This document shows positions 1 through 64,000 of a stretch of 64,000 nucleotides of DNA, piece by piece. Position 1 is the first letter of the stretch; each line of letters starts with the position of its first letter. The translations under genes and the position numbers were made by a program. The notes below the pieces were generated by a model that was given only the letters and a program-made list of their open reading frames with translations, searched no databases and was not told the DNA's origin. Origin of the DNA: Amorphochlora amoebiformis (lineage: Eukaryota; Cercozoa; Chlorarachniophyceae); contig BAAHQB010000040.1 of NCBI GenBank assembly GCA_054601695.1, positions 248,001-312,000 of the forward strand. The letters are read 5' to 3'.

Positions 1-1
1 C

Positions 2-12050
<12,049 letters not shown>

Positions 12051-12457
12051 CTATCCAGGTATTTGGAATACAAAAACAAACAACTGCTATTTGTATCTAT
12101 TATCCACTCCACGAACCCAACCCAACAAATCCAACAACCCATCTATCGTACGCATGCCCAATGCCCATGCTCGCCCACATCGTTGATGCATGCAAATCAT
12201 GGAAGTCACATGCATGTTGCAAAAGCTGAATTTGATTGTCTGTAACAACCATTAGGAAAAGCCCTGAATCGGCCTATCGTGAGCTTGGCGGTCTAAATTA
12301 ATTAATTTCGGACTGGACTCTCGAGAACTCTTGCACTGTCTTTATATACAAAAACATATACATATAATACACGATATATTCATATATATATATATACATA
12401 ATATATATATATATATATATATACAATATATATATATACACACATATATATGTAATA

Positions 12458-12498
<41 letters not shown>

Positions 12499-12986
12499 TG
12501 ATATGTATACATAACATACACATATATATATATATATAATATAAATAAATAAAACTTGTTCTTAAAATAGTTTTGTATTAGCGGTAACCAGAGAGTATGT
12601 ATCTAAAAAAAATCGAGACTGTTGCAAGTAGTATATTAGCGCCGATTAAAGATTATAAGCTAGATTAGATTAGACGGCCGTGAAAAGGCACGGCCCAAAC
12701 CAGTACGTGGGCGACGCGGCTGGACGCTGTATCTTTGAGCCATTAGTCAATCGATTGTGCTTAATAATTAAGGCTATATATTGTACATGATGATTAATAT
12801 GTAGAAAGATATAGATAACGAGTTCTAGACAGGTGTATATTCTAGATCTTAGAGATATTCTCTAGATTGTCTAGATTCTAGAAGTATTACTAATACTATT
12901 GCATGACGTATTATTTCATGGCGGCGAATTCAACTGGAAATTATCATCAGATCATGACGGTGTATGTTCAAACATACATATACTAG

Positions 12987-13019
<33 letters not shown>

Positions 13020-13033
13020 TGTGTGTATATGGA

Positions 13034-13079
<46 letters not shown>

Positions 13080-13244
13080 CACATATGTATATATATGTAT
13101 GCATATGCACACACACATATATATATACATATGTATGTATGTATATATATATATAAATGTATGCCATGATATTATACATATATATATATATATATATATG
13201 TATATGACAGTGTATATATATATATACTTTTAGTTATATATAAT

Positions 13245-13282
<38 letters not shown>

Positions 13283-13972
13283 TATATAGTATATGTATCC
13301 TGGTATCATGAGTATCTAGAGAAAATATGTCCAGTATATTAAATCTAGATACTACACTTATGAAAATTAGATGTATAATTAATTAATATTAATATTAATC
13401 CAGATAATTACTGGAATCTAGGGAATCTAGGGAATTATGATATTATATATGGTACTACTACAGTAGTATACGTATACTGGGTATATCTAGTATATCTTAG
13501 TATATCCTTGATATCTAGCACACATATCTAGATCTAGATATGTATAAACATAATATATATATATATATATGTATATATCTGGTCACAGATAATATATATA
13601 TATATATATATGTATGTATATACTGTGACTAGTATGATATGTGCGCAAATACTAGATCATGATCTATAGATATAGTAGATGAGATATCTAGTTTCGTCCA
13701 TTCTAGGTAGTCTAGGTATGTTCACAGGTATTGGTATCGAGTTTTCATTGATTTCTAGAGATACACGCGGATAGGTACGCGTATGCTAGGTATGTGAAGT
13801 GCTCTAGGTACTAGAACTAGTTAAAGTATGATATTATCCAGATCTAGCAGATCAATGTCTAGATTGTCTAGATTGTATTAATTTGTGTATGTGACACACA
13901 CATATGTGAGTGTGTACTAGATATATGTGTATTTTCATATATACTAGATATATATGTATATACATTTACTAG

Positions 13973-14027
<55 letters not shown>

Positions 14028-14030
14028 TAT

Positions 14031-14080
<50 letters not shown>

Positions 14081-14120
14081 ATATAATCTCAATATTTTAT
14101 ATATATATATATATACATCT

Positions 14121-14156
<36 letters not shown>

Positions 14157-14304
14157 CTATATATAAATATAAATATATACATATATATATATATGCTAGA
14201 TATGGTTAGTGAATGTGTGTGCCCGATATATACAACATATTCCGTTTTTTTGTTTTGAAATGATACTGATAAACACAGTTGAACGTTACAATTTCGTCAT
14301 TCGC
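12051..14304. other. Intergenic region, AT- and CTAG-rich, no gene seen
   Basis: This separates the 3' ends of two convergent genes. It holds TA tracts and, from about 12800 to 13970, an unusual density of CTAG, TCTAGA and CTAGATAT words. No open frame with splice support was found. A short less AT-rich patch at about 12640-12730 has no coding frame I could defend. Confidence 0.6.
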
Positions 14305-15887
14305 TTACACAATTGCCAATTGACTAAGCCTGTGTTTTTTGGAGTCGGCATCCACGTTGACATGAACATCGACACTCTTCGCTTCCTGAGGAGCGCCTTT
14401 TTCCAGGTCTGTTGGCGGAGGTTGATCCTTGCGTTTTTTGTAAGACAGAGCTCGAGGAGAGCTCTGCGCAGGAACCTCCTGCAACCCCTGAGATCGTATC
14501 CCCAGAGTAGGCAGCGGTGGAATTCGAGTGAGCTTTAGTTCTTTGACGGTCTCTGGAAGTGAGTTGATTTGGTCAGTCTCTGGATCTGAGTTGGTTTTGG
14601 CAGCCTCTGGCTTGAGGATTTCACCGCTCTGCCTGCCAGCTGGGTTGGCATTCGATAACTCCACGTTGGCGAGGCTGATCTTTGGTTTCTCCCGCACAGA
14701 CTCCAGACATCCGGCTAATTCTGGATGAGTAATCGAGCGAGAGCGACTGCGGCTTGACTGATTGAGAGATTCTCGACTCCCTTTCTTGTAGCCCTTAGCA
14801 CCAACGCCGCTGAAGAAGGTTTCGTACCTGCCCATAGACTTGCCATCTCTTGCAACGTTTCCCATCTTCCTGTTCGTGGGATTGACGTCGATTGACGGTG
14901 TAACGATGTTCTTTCCCGGGACAGCGACTATCTTGGGCAAAGGAGATGCCATCGGCTTTTGACTGTAAGAGGCTACGCCCGTGGTAGTGGTATTCGACAA
15001 TTTGGGTAGGTTTGGGTTGGACGCCTGCATGATGTCAACGGTTCCATCGTCGTTCATCCGCACCACACATTCCGACCCAGACGACTTCGACGACCGCGAC
15101 GACTGCTTCTTGCCGAATGGTCGCAACACACTCGTGACTGCGGTGAAGAAATCCTTCTTGCGCCTGTGCCTGGACATGGATGTGGTGCTCGACACGCTAT
15201 GTGTGCGTTTATTCCTCCTTGAGGTTTTGGTTTCGGAGGTTGTCCAGTTCTTATTGGCGCTGGGAGATTCTTTCTGATTTGGCTGTCCTTTCTTCATATC
15301 CCCAGAGGGGGATTCTCCTTTTCCCCTACTTAAGGCTGTCACGGAGGCCCTTGCTAATATGCTTTTCCGTGACCCTTTGATCGACTTTCTGAGACTGACG
15401 ATATGGTGAAGGGAGAGGCGCTTGCTTGTACGCCGGGGATTCACTTCCTCGCGGATTATCTTTCGGTGGATATTGGCGATGATGCGCATGACCTCGGCCG
15501 TTTGGACCTCAGGGATCGGATCCGTAGGAGTCGTGGGGTATGGTATCGGGCTCGGCTGTACGCCGTGACCGTGAGCTTCTGGTACCCGGATTCGCAAAGT
15601 GGGCCCGCCATTGCTTCTAACTTTGCCAGTGTGGGTCGGGTGCTGGTTCAGGTTCAGTTCCCCCCGAATGTGCTTGACCTTACCGCTCGTTGAAAACTGG
15701 TCCTTGCTGTCGGTCTCGCGTGGCGTCGGCGAAGTCTTGTAGTCTTTCGGGAGGAAGTCATTTTCGAGCTGCTCGTAGAGCTTGGCTGGAGGGTTGGATA
15801 CATATAACGATAACCTTATTTCGCTGAACTCAACACAATATGCACGATATAGGATATAAATACGCCACATCATATATGTGTATATAT

Positions 15888-15925
<38 letters not shown>

Positions 15926-15927
15926 TA

Positions 15928-16020
<93 letters not shown>

Positions 16021-16034
16021 TATATACATATATA

Positions 16035-16078
<44 letters not shown>

Positions 16079-16450
16079 GTGTGTGTGTGTGTGCGTTTAC
16101 ATAAAATATGAACGTATTTTTGTGGTTACCAAGTGCGTCTGCCACACGCTTCTTGTCTTGCTGCCTGGAGACCAACTGGCTCAGCCCCCTTGGCCGCCGG
16201 TTGTCTTGACCAACCACACGCTTAGGTGCGTTCGGTTGCGATATCGATTGGCGTTGAAGCTGCTTCTCTACTGCGGAAGAGCGAGTTGAATACTTGTGAT
16301 CGAAGCATCTCATTTTGCCCATGCTCTGCGAGGTATCAGGTTTTGAGGCCGTGGGGTTGTTGGAACCAGATTTGGCACTGTCTTTAGCGTCCGACCGGGG
16401 ATTTGGGAGACCCGACCTGTCTATTCTTGGAGAGGAAAATCGTTGCAACC

Positions 16451-16541
<91 letters not shown>

Positions 16542-16608
16542 TATATATGTATATATATAAATAATATATATATATATATATATTACATATATGTAGATAT
16601 ACATATGC

Positions 16609-16639
<31 letters not shown>

Positions 16640-16671
16640 AATTGTATATATATATATATACATACATACAT

Positions 16672-16753
<82 letters not shown>

Positions 16754-16867
16754 AAATATATATATATATATATATTTATATGTAAATATATTATGTTAAT
16801 ACTATAGAGGAGGGTGCAACAACAAAATATATTTCTGGATATAGGTTATCTAGGTTATATACATATG

Positions 16868-16913
<46 letters not shown>

Positions 16914-18260
16914 ATATAAATGTATATATACATATATATATATATATATGTGTATACATATTACGTATATGTATACATGTATATATTAAACTGACGCATT
17001 CTCTCTCTCTCTCTCTCTATAGAGCAATATATATATATATATATATATGTGTATATATATATATATCAATATGTATACATTTTCTACATGTATCCAGTTG
17101 TGCACATGTCGACTCATAAAAGTACACAGTTATGGATACCTTGGCGAAGGACAGAGTCGAGCTCATTTTGTCCAGTAGATCGCGACACTCGTGTTCCTGG
17201 ATTCATTAATTCAATCACTTTAATGTCCGAAATAGGTGTATAAAACACTATTGGAAGAGGCAAGATCAGAAGCATTAAGTGCGATGCGATGTGATGCGAT
17301 ATGATGCGATTAGAAGAGACATGGTTAGAAGCATGAGGGTTGGCGATTTGATGCGATATGATGCGATTAGAAGAGACATGGTTCAAAGCATGAGGGTAGG
17401 CAATGTGGTGCGATGCGAAGAGATTGCGTAAGAAAGTGCAATGGAATACCTCTACGATGAGGCCTTGCCCTCGAAGAAGTGATGACCCTGGAGGTTGGGC
17501 CGGTTGATCCGGTTGGTCCGGTTGGTCCTGTTGGTCCGGTTGGTCCGGTTGGTCCGATTGAACCGCGTGTGGCAGTTGAACCACTTGTGGATGTTGAACC
17601 ACTCAGGGTACCTTGCAAAATCTCCCCATGCGTACCAGAACCCATGGAAATAGCATTGTCCTTAGACATACCATTATCCACAGGCACAACAGTTCCATTG
17701 TCTCCAGAAGCCCTAGGCATAGCAACCTCGGGCATACGACTAGTATGACCATCGGGAGGTAGGTCCACAACGCTGTGCAAATGGGTCTCCCGAGGCATAG
17801 AGGGCAGAGCGGTCTGGCTGTACCCCGTCCCCTGAGACACAGGGCGAGGCATCAGTGAGGCCTCACTCTGTATCCTCGTGTGCGTGACTTGGGGAGCAGG
17901 TATATTGGACGTCAGGCTATCACTCGGGCCTCGTGTTCCCTGTGTAAGGGCTCTCGGATACTTGTCGAAAGTTCCTGTTCCATCGCTGAGGCCTCTGGTG
18001 TCCATTGGTGTGGCTTTTGGGTTGGTGGGGTCTTGGGTAGGGAGGTTAGGAGGCGACTCCAAGGTATCGACCTTGTTGCCCGGACTTACCACGCCACCAA
18101 CTGGAGCTACGCCGCCGTGCGCGATAGATGTAGAAACGAGATTTTTGATAATGTTGGCGAAGCGCATCTGGTTGTTGATGGACTCCACGTATCCTGCGAG
18201 GTCCATGATGCCGTGGTCATAGTAATCATCATCCCTAATATAGCGGTCAATGCAAACCAT
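14305..18260 (-). CDS. Low-complexity, probably disordered protein with short collagen-like run, ~889 aa
   Basis: Four exons join in phase on the minus strand: 18260-17450, 17196-17140, 16450-16130 and 15785-14305 (stop TAA). All internal junctions are phase 1 with GT-AG borders, and the sum is 2670 nt. I chose the ATG at 18258-18260; the frame stays open upstream to about 18308, so a start further 5' or splicing from the transporter gene is possible. The sequence is rich in Ser, Pro, Thr and Gly. A (GPT)5-like run occurs near residues 233-258. The last exon is basic ([12 protein letters not shown], then Ser/Lys runs) and may bind nucleic acid or acidic partners. No known domain, signal peptide or membrane segment was recognised. 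Function unknown. Confidence 0.6.
17280..17412. repeat. Tandem ~65-bp duplication in intron
   Basis: GATGCGATATGATGCGATTA, then GAAGAGACATGGTT and AAGCATGAGGGT, occurs twice in a row with GATGCGAT sub-repeats around it. It lies in the first intron of the disordered-protein gene. Confidence 0.75.
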
Positions 18261-18394
18261 AATCAAAATGTCCAAGTTGGGATTAGCACTTTTTTCGAAT
18301 TTTCTCTCCTTCTATGTTCCCTAGTAAAATCCATGCACTCGTTTCATTACAGTGCGTGATAGTGCGCTGGCACATAACCCAACCCAACCCAATG
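18261..18394 (-). other. Very short spacer between ABCG stop and downstream ORF
   Basis: Only about 134 nt lie between the TAA of the transporter and the ATG of the next gene on the same strand. The spacer holds AACCCAACCCAACCC (18376-18390, plus strand) and, near 18305-18335, several AG dinucleotides after a TTTTACTAG-like stretch that could be 3' splice sites. Confidence 0.5.
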
Positions 18395-23895
<5,501 letters not shown>

Positions 23896-24078
23896 TCAAG
23901 GATGGAAGAAACTTTCCCAAAACACTGAGCGATTGGTCTGTGAGTCCCGTGTTTCGCTGCGGTCGCTACCGGCTTATGCCGCAGAGATATCTAACCGCCA
24001 TAACTGTCTGATAGAGCCGTCATTGTCAGGAGAATATTATGCATCCCCATTTGACGTCCACGTAGACAGATATTAGTT

Positions 24079-24905
24079 ATGGCAATTCCGCCTAAGCCAA
24101 GTAAGAATTTGTGTCGGATTATTAATTTATTGTGCGCAGATACTTGAGATAACTTATCTGAGATATCCTGCATTTTATATTCAAGGTAATTTAATTTATT
24201 TTCATCAACCGCCAGATACTACCGGGATTCCGACTATAAATAGCAAATACGTATATTACGGTATTATTACCCAAAAATACTGTCAGATTTGATTTAATCG
24301 GCACCCCGCTCGACGAAGAATAGCGAATGAACACGTGGTCAAAAAGAGCAAAATCTGTATGGGATACTTCCGAAACCCACTGTGTAATGTACCCTGTGCC
24401 CGACGCGCCACGGGTACGCCCCTCTGTGGACCCGATAGAATCAACGCCAACCCATTTGTTGAAGAAGCGGGCACCTCCGAGGAGAAGAGTTTGTTGCCAT
24501 GAATCCAGATTTGTTTTCCGTGCTGTTCATGACAGGTGGGCGTGTTCCGTTGGTTGGTTTGGGATGTGGTCGACTTGAGGTTGCAATCGGGTTGATTCGA
24601 ATAAGAGTTGTGTATGGTTCTTGTGCGTGACCTTTGTCTCCGTGTCTTGTGTGGTTTGTGTGAGCGCGATATGTGAGAAGTAGGCACGTGAGAGATACTG
24701 TGTGAGACTAAGGATTTTGTGAATATTTTTTCAGGGGCATATCTTGTCGTTCTGCTCGTCGGTAAGAGCATCCCGTTCACACTTTGCGGATATTTTTTGT
24801 TCAAATACTTGTGGAAGCCTATCCAGTTGTATTCTACTCCCTCTCCACATTTCGATGCACTTACAATCATCGCATTTACACTTTTGGACTATGAATGCTG
24901 CGAGT
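24079..24905 (+). other. Possible exons of an unrecognised gene upstream of the MAPEG-like gene
   Basis: This stretch is less AT-rich than its surroundings and has coding-like segments that I could not join into a sound gene. On the plus strand there is ATGGCAATTCCGCC followed by a GTAAGA donor (24079-24100), a Cys/Pro-containing frame at about 24302-24502 (with LCGPDRINANPF), and a hydrophobic frame from a TTTTTTCAG acceptor at 24734 to 24905 (AYLVVLLVGKSIPFTL, then DALTIIAFTLL). They could be 5' exons of the MAPEG-like gene or a separate small gene. A minus-strand 195-codon frame over the same region is an alternative but looks less protein-like. Confidence 0.25.
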
Positions 24906-25174
24906 AACCGTTGAATTTTCTTGTTGCGCAACTGGATATTCTTTGTGCACACCCTTTCCGGCGAGGGGTAATATGTATTCTTACATTTCTCACTTTGATA
25001 TCATTTACTCAGCGTACTTCACCAACTCGGACACACAATTTGCTTGGCGCTCTTTACACGGTATGTAAAATATCATCTCACTGTCTCCTTGACCCCGCTC
25101 GGACGATAGTGTGACACAACTGGTGTGTCACACCAGTATTGTTACTAGATCACACTATTGAATAAACCGGGTCT

Positions 25175-25281
25175 ATGTTGCGTTTAGAGTTACGTTGGGT
25201 GATACTGGATACGTTCATTCTCACCTACCTCTATGGACTCTTTCGCTTCCGAGAAGGTGAAGATTGTACACATAAATATTA

Positions 25282-25349
<68 letters not shown>

Positions 25350-25386
25350 ATGTGTGTGTGTATGTACATATTTATATACACTTACA

Positions 25387-25424
<38 letters not shown>

Positions 25425-25693
25425 ATATAAATATATATATAATATATAATATAATATATATATAATATATATATAGATATATATATATATATATTTACAT
25501 ATATATGTATATATATATATATATACATATATGTAATATATGTATATATATATATATATATAACACAGATTGTGTAACATATAAATATACATACACATAT
25601 GTGTGTGTATATATGTAAATATTTATGGTATGAAGACACATATAATGTTTTCGGTTTAGGGTTGGGGTTGGGTTAGGGTAAAAACTATTGTAA

Positions 25694-25747
<54 letters not shown>

Positions 25748-26410
25748 TATTATTATATAGTACATATGTCTGTGTTCGTTTGTATTTGTGTTGTGTGTAT
25801 GCGTATCATGTATGTTTTTGCAAAGAGTGTTTACACCTCCAGGAGCAACAAAGCAGCATTACGATATCGAGGCCAAGAAAGACTCAGCCCAGCCCCTACT
25901 CCCTGAGAATGTAACCCAAATTTGAACTCATGCATGTAACACAAACAAGCGAGGGTTGATGGTGACCTTGTTTGTGTTTTGCGTTTGCTCAGTCGGAAGG
26001 CAAAATCCGCAACGCTGCGCGAACCGCCGGAAATTTGTCCGAACAGCTGCCCATGTTTGTCCTGTGTATGTGGCTCTACGCGCAAGTGAGGCCCGTGGTT
26101 GCTGCCATTATGGGGGCATTTTACCTTGCTTTCCTCCTGCTATATCCGGTGATGATGCGTAATATTGCACTTGTATTCATGATATTAATCTTGTATTCAT
26201 GAAACTAAGAAATATATATAAATTACGTAGACAAGTTGTATTCATTTTTATAACACGGTTGAATTTTGTTTTTTTTGGGACTGTGTATTGCGGCAGATTC
26301 TATACGGAGACAACTTCAACCAGTATGTGGCATTCTCGACCGTCCCGCGGTACATCATCAACGAGTACATGGCCGTGTCTTTCGTTCTCAAGGCCTTCGA
26401 CCTCGTCTAG
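25175..26410 (+). CDS. MAPEG-like small integral membrane protein, 139 aa
   Basis: Four exons join in phase: 25175-25256, 25843-25910, 25993-26148 and 26297-26410 (TAG), 420 nt. The product has four hydrophobic segments: DTFILTYLYGLF, LPMFVLCMWLYAQ, VVAAIMGAFYLAFLLLYP and YMAVSFVLKAFDLV. After a charged loop comes IRNAARTAGNLSEQLPMFV, which has the spacing of the R-N-x-x-E-N-x-P-x-F pattern of MAPEG proteins (membrane-associated eicosanoid and glutathione metabolism), and the total length matches the family's usual 140-150 residues. The usual second Asn is present but the exact motif is diverged, so enzyme activity (glutathione transferase or peroxidase) is not assured. The ATG at 25175 is the first in frame; extra 5' exons are possible. 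Confidence 0.6.
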
Positions 26411-26681
26411 ATTCCCCATCGTCTATATTCCCCACGAAGCCGAGTGCAGGCTTCAAAAAGACGGAGTGACCACGTATACACCTAACTAACCCGGAGAAGC
26501 GACTCTAAGGTAAGACTTCCGACACTGGCAAGTATATCGATATCTACATTAAACAGTACAGACCTAGATCCAGGTATAGTAGAGCGGGAAGTCTAGAATT
26601 GTTGTTATAATCAGTGACATGAACAGATGAATAACTGGAAGGCTTAAGTCCTGTCCCACATCGGACACCCATACTACTAGC

Positions 26682-26748
<67 letters not shown>

Positions 26749-26767
26749 ATATATCTATATATATATA

Positions 26768-26819
<52 letters not shown>

Positions 26820-26858
26820 GTATACGATATACATACATATATATATACATATACTAGA

Positions 26859-26889
<31 letters not shown>

Positions 26890-27135
26890 GTACATATACA
26901 TAAAAATATATATATATATACTAGATATATATTTATATATGTATATATATATATATATATACTAGATATATATCTAGATATATATGTGTATGTGTGTGTA
27001 AATATACTATAGTACACACATATCATATGATATATTTATGTATATGTATATATGTATGTACTAGTGTGTATGGGGTTAGGGTAAGGGTTAGGTTAGGTTT
27101 AGGGTATGTATCTATATATCTAGTATGTATATATC

Positions 27136-27216
<81 letters not shown>

Positions 27217-27249
27217 ATATAATATTATATATATATTTATAAATAATTA

Positions 27250-27287
<38 letters not shown>

Positions 27288-27688
27288 TAGATATATATAT
27301 ATAATCTAGATAATGTAATATATATATACTAGATATATATATACCCAATGATATATCTAGTATCTAGGTATATACACATATATATAATATTAATTATATA
27401 TACATATATATATATATATATAGATATACATATTGCATATATATTATGGCATACACATATGGGATATATTTATAAACTACTATTAACTAGTATATCATAT
27501 ATATCTACGAGATCTAGTATGTATATATATATATATATCCAGTTTTTTTTTTTAATATGTATATATATATATATATGTATGTATATCTAGCTAGATATAT
27601 ATAATTATTAAAAGTAAAAAATATTGTATCATGATAGATATACTCTAGATACTCTAGATACTAGATATACTGTTATAATATATATACT

Positions 27689-27727
<39 letters not shown>

Positions 27728-28098
27728 GATAAACAAACATATATATATCTAAGAGCCCTTTGGATATACTCCAATATTAATGTCCATTATCTTATAATAT
27801 TGATTATTGAATTTCTGGACACTTTTGTTATATCTATATAGCTAGAATATAATCCTTAAACTTGCAGCGGCAAGCCAATTGCAATCGTTATTAAGTACTA
27901 TACTACTATAGTCTAGATAGTCTAGATAAATCTGGCGCACGTGTACTGTAGTACTACTGCATGGCCTAGACGGCACAGTTAAGATCTAGAGATCCAAATT
28001 TTAGAGATCTAGACTCTAGGCTAATTTTGGCGAATAGGTTTTGGCATTCGGATCGGCGAGGAATCCATAGAAGATGGTAAATGTCTCAAGGGACAGGT
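26411..28098. other. Intergenic region between convergent genes
   Basis: AT-rich sequence with TA tracts, many CTAG/TCTAGA words (26930-28020) and a telomere-like run GGGTTAGGGTAAGGGTTAGG near 27070. No supported gene was seen. Confidence 0.6.
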
Positions 28099-39649
<11,551 letters not shown>

Positions 39650-40548
39650 GAGTGATAAGTTCACCTACTAGACCTAGGATAGCTAGGATCATCAATGATT
39701 CATCATGTGCTTTCGAAATCCCGATTATTGTCATTTCTCCATAAACTAGATAAACCCAGCCTGAGTATAGACATCTACAGTAGATATGTACTAGATGTTT
39801 CTTCTGGTTTCAAGTAGTAATTATAACTAGACTAGTACTACCTAGACTACTCTAGTAAGTCTACTAGTCTAGTACTAGATATTATATTTAGTATACTGAG
39901 GCTCAGTGAATCGTACGAATGTATATTCAAGCTAGACTCTGTAGCTAGACGCTACAGCTGAGTATTCCAACTTATAACTATTTTAATGCGCAAACGGTCT
40001 ATGGACTAGATGGAATGATGAATTATGACATATGCAAGGCTCATGAAAAGCTGGAAGAGCTATACTAGTATAGGCTACGTTATAAGCATAACAACGTCTT
40101 TTGGGTTTAGGCTAGTTTAGAGGTCGTCACTTTTACCTGTGGTATGTGGTCAGTGGTACTAGTGGTAAGTGACTTTACTAGCTTTAGTGGTACAAGTGGT
40201 ATGTCTAGATGTCTAGATGTGACGAGATATCAATTATACTTTATACTAGAGACTAGTATATTCACTACACTAACCATGGTCTAGTCCGTGAATAGGCTAG
40301 ATTATAGCCTTATCTAAATATAGAATCTAGTAATGACTAGAATGATTACATGTACACCTCATGACATCTAGCATGACCATCTGCTGGATCATACGGTAGT
40401 AACAGTGGTAGTTTTACGGTCTAGACGGTAGGATGCTCTAAGGTGTAGGGTTTCGGAATAGGGGTTAGGAACTTAGGGACTTGGGGTCTATTATCTAGAT
40501 TATATGCATCGTAGCTAGACTCTTAAGTTATATCATTGGTGATGGTAT

Positions 40549-40586
<38 letters not shown>

Positions 40587-40705
40587 TTATATTCTTAGTA
40601 TAGGCTTATAAAATATGTAGATTCTATTGTAGAATATCTATAGTATAATCAAACATCGTCAGTCATAGCAATAGTTGCACGGCATCTCTGGATACATACA
40701 TACAT

Positions 40706-40749
<44 letters not shown>

Positions 40750-40834
40750 ATATATATATATATATATAAATATATATATGTATATATATATATGTATGCA
40801 TATATCATATATATAGTGCGTTATGTTAACAATG

Positions 40835-40886
<52 letters not shown>

Positions 40887-40957
40887 TACATGTATTATAA
40901 ACTATTTGTATTCATGTACATAACATATGTAAATGATACATATGTATAATATAATAT

Positions 40958-41040
<83 letters not shown>

Positions 41041-41061
41041 TATATATATATATATATTATT

Positions 41062-41112
<51 letters not shown>

Positions 41113-41242
41113 TGTATATATATATATGTATATTATGTATACATAAATTTATACACATAGATGTATGTTCATTACACATCTGAGTAAGTGTAGCCCTCGC
41201 GGAGCGGAACCGAAACTTTCCGAATACCTAAATAAATACATT

Positions 41243-41278
<36 letters not shown>

Positions 41279-41293
41279 CCTATATTCATGTAC

Positions 41294-41339
<46 letters not shown>

Positions 41340-41362
41340 ACATGAATATAGGTGTATATATG

Positions 41363-41394
<32 letters not shown>

Positions 41395-41425
41395 CATATA
41401 TACGTACATGAATATAGGTATATGT

Positions 41426-41524
<99 letters not shown>

Positions 41525-42020
41525 TCAATACATAAGGCATCTTACACCACAGCCATGCACGGTTGTTATATCGGGGTCAGGAATCTCCCTGAAGTCGTCT
41601 GAATCTATAATAATTATGGGGATGCTCCGCACAGCGTGTGAGGTGTCATTCGAAATCCCCCAAGCGAGAATATTTCAAAAATTTAATTTCGAGTTTTTAA
41701 TTTGTCGGCGAAATTCAAACCCACCAAATTGACTTAAATGCGTAATAGTGTTAAGACAGGTTTCATGCAGACCTCTAATAGTATTACGAAAACTCGCGAG
41801 TTGTGGGGTCCACGCACGAAGAATGGCGCCCTCCTGTTTCTGGTTTCGTCCGTCTTTGAACAAAAAGTCTAGAAGTTACAGCCATACCGTCTGTTGGCAA
41901 AGAACAACGACGACCGAAGGTCCCGCGCTGCCCTGAATCTGTATCAGCCACCTGTTTTCGCAACGCTTTCTTCACCCATTTCATACTTACCTTTAGGGTT
42001 GAAACCTCAGAGTTCTGTGC
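39650..42020. other. Intergenic region: CTAG-rich block, TA tracts, then lectin-gene upstream region
   Basis: From 39650 to about 40540 the DNA is CTAG-rich (CTAGACTAGTACT, TCTAGATGTCTAGATG) without open frames. TA tracts follow to about 41520. The 41521-42020 stretch is less repetitive and lies directly upstream of the lectin start codon, so it probably contains promoter and 5' UTR; no coding exon or motif could be assigned. Confidence 0.5.

Positions 42021-64000
<21,980 letters not shown>

Noticed and set aside
24283-24870. 195-codon ORF on the minus strand
   Set aside because: Composition is not protein-like and no domain is visible; the plus strand has better splice signals over the same stretch.

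Overview
This is nuclear DNA of a eukaryotic microbe. Every recognisable gene is broken into small exons by GT-AG introns, and almost every intron carries long (TA)n tracts. Ordinary TAA, TAG and TGA stops are used, so the genetic code looks standard. A MOC1-type Holliday junction resolvase (known from plastid-bearing organisms), a monomeric NADP isocitrate dehydrogenase with a presequence, and a Ser/Thr/Pro-rich lectin suggest an algal protist, perhaps a stramenopile or similar lineage. The sequence alone does not fix the species. All exon chains below were assembled by eye from splice consensus, reading phase and protein sense; none has transcript support.

Layout. (1) 2-12050, plus: 3' part of a coiled-coil protein gene, about 20 very small exons, 340 codons in the window, ending in a Cys-rich CCFCC tail; its introns hold 12-, 28- and 31-bp minisatellites. 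(2) 14305-18260, minus: a low-complexity, mostly disordered protein of about 889 aa with a short collagen-like (GPT)n run. (3) 18395-23895, minus: an ABCG half-transporter, 13 exons, 628 aa, directly upstream of gene 2. (4) 25175-26410, plus: a small MAPEG-like four-helix membrane protein, 139 aa. (5) 28099-34936, minus: monomeric NADP-dependent isocitrate dehydrogenase, 14 exons, 760 aa. (6) 35164-39649, plus: MOC1/RuvC-like resolvase with a long Ser/Arg/Pro-rich N-terminus, divergent from gene 5 across about 227 bp. (7) 42021 to beyond 64000, plus: a giant secreted modular lectin.

The most striking part is gene 7. After a signal peptide, a LamG-like domain and a C-type lectin domain, the gene becomes two nested tandem exon arrays. 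The first has six duplicated phase 1-1 exons coding SQHPV pentapeptide repeats (47813-51328). The second has about 64 copies of a 69-nt phase 1-1 mini-exon (23 codons, theme [24 protein letters not shown]), each with its own intron, running off the window end. For several kb the mini-exons are arranged as a three-exon higher-order repeat (A-B-C, period about 0.5 kb). Towards the 3' side copies decay by frameshift, lost splice sites and TA-tract invasion.

Other items: three related SINE-like or foldback elements with tRNA-like sequence near 44.8-45.8 kb, an inverted repeat cluster at 10.9-11.3 kb, telomere-like interstitial tracts, and CTAG-rich intergenic blocks.
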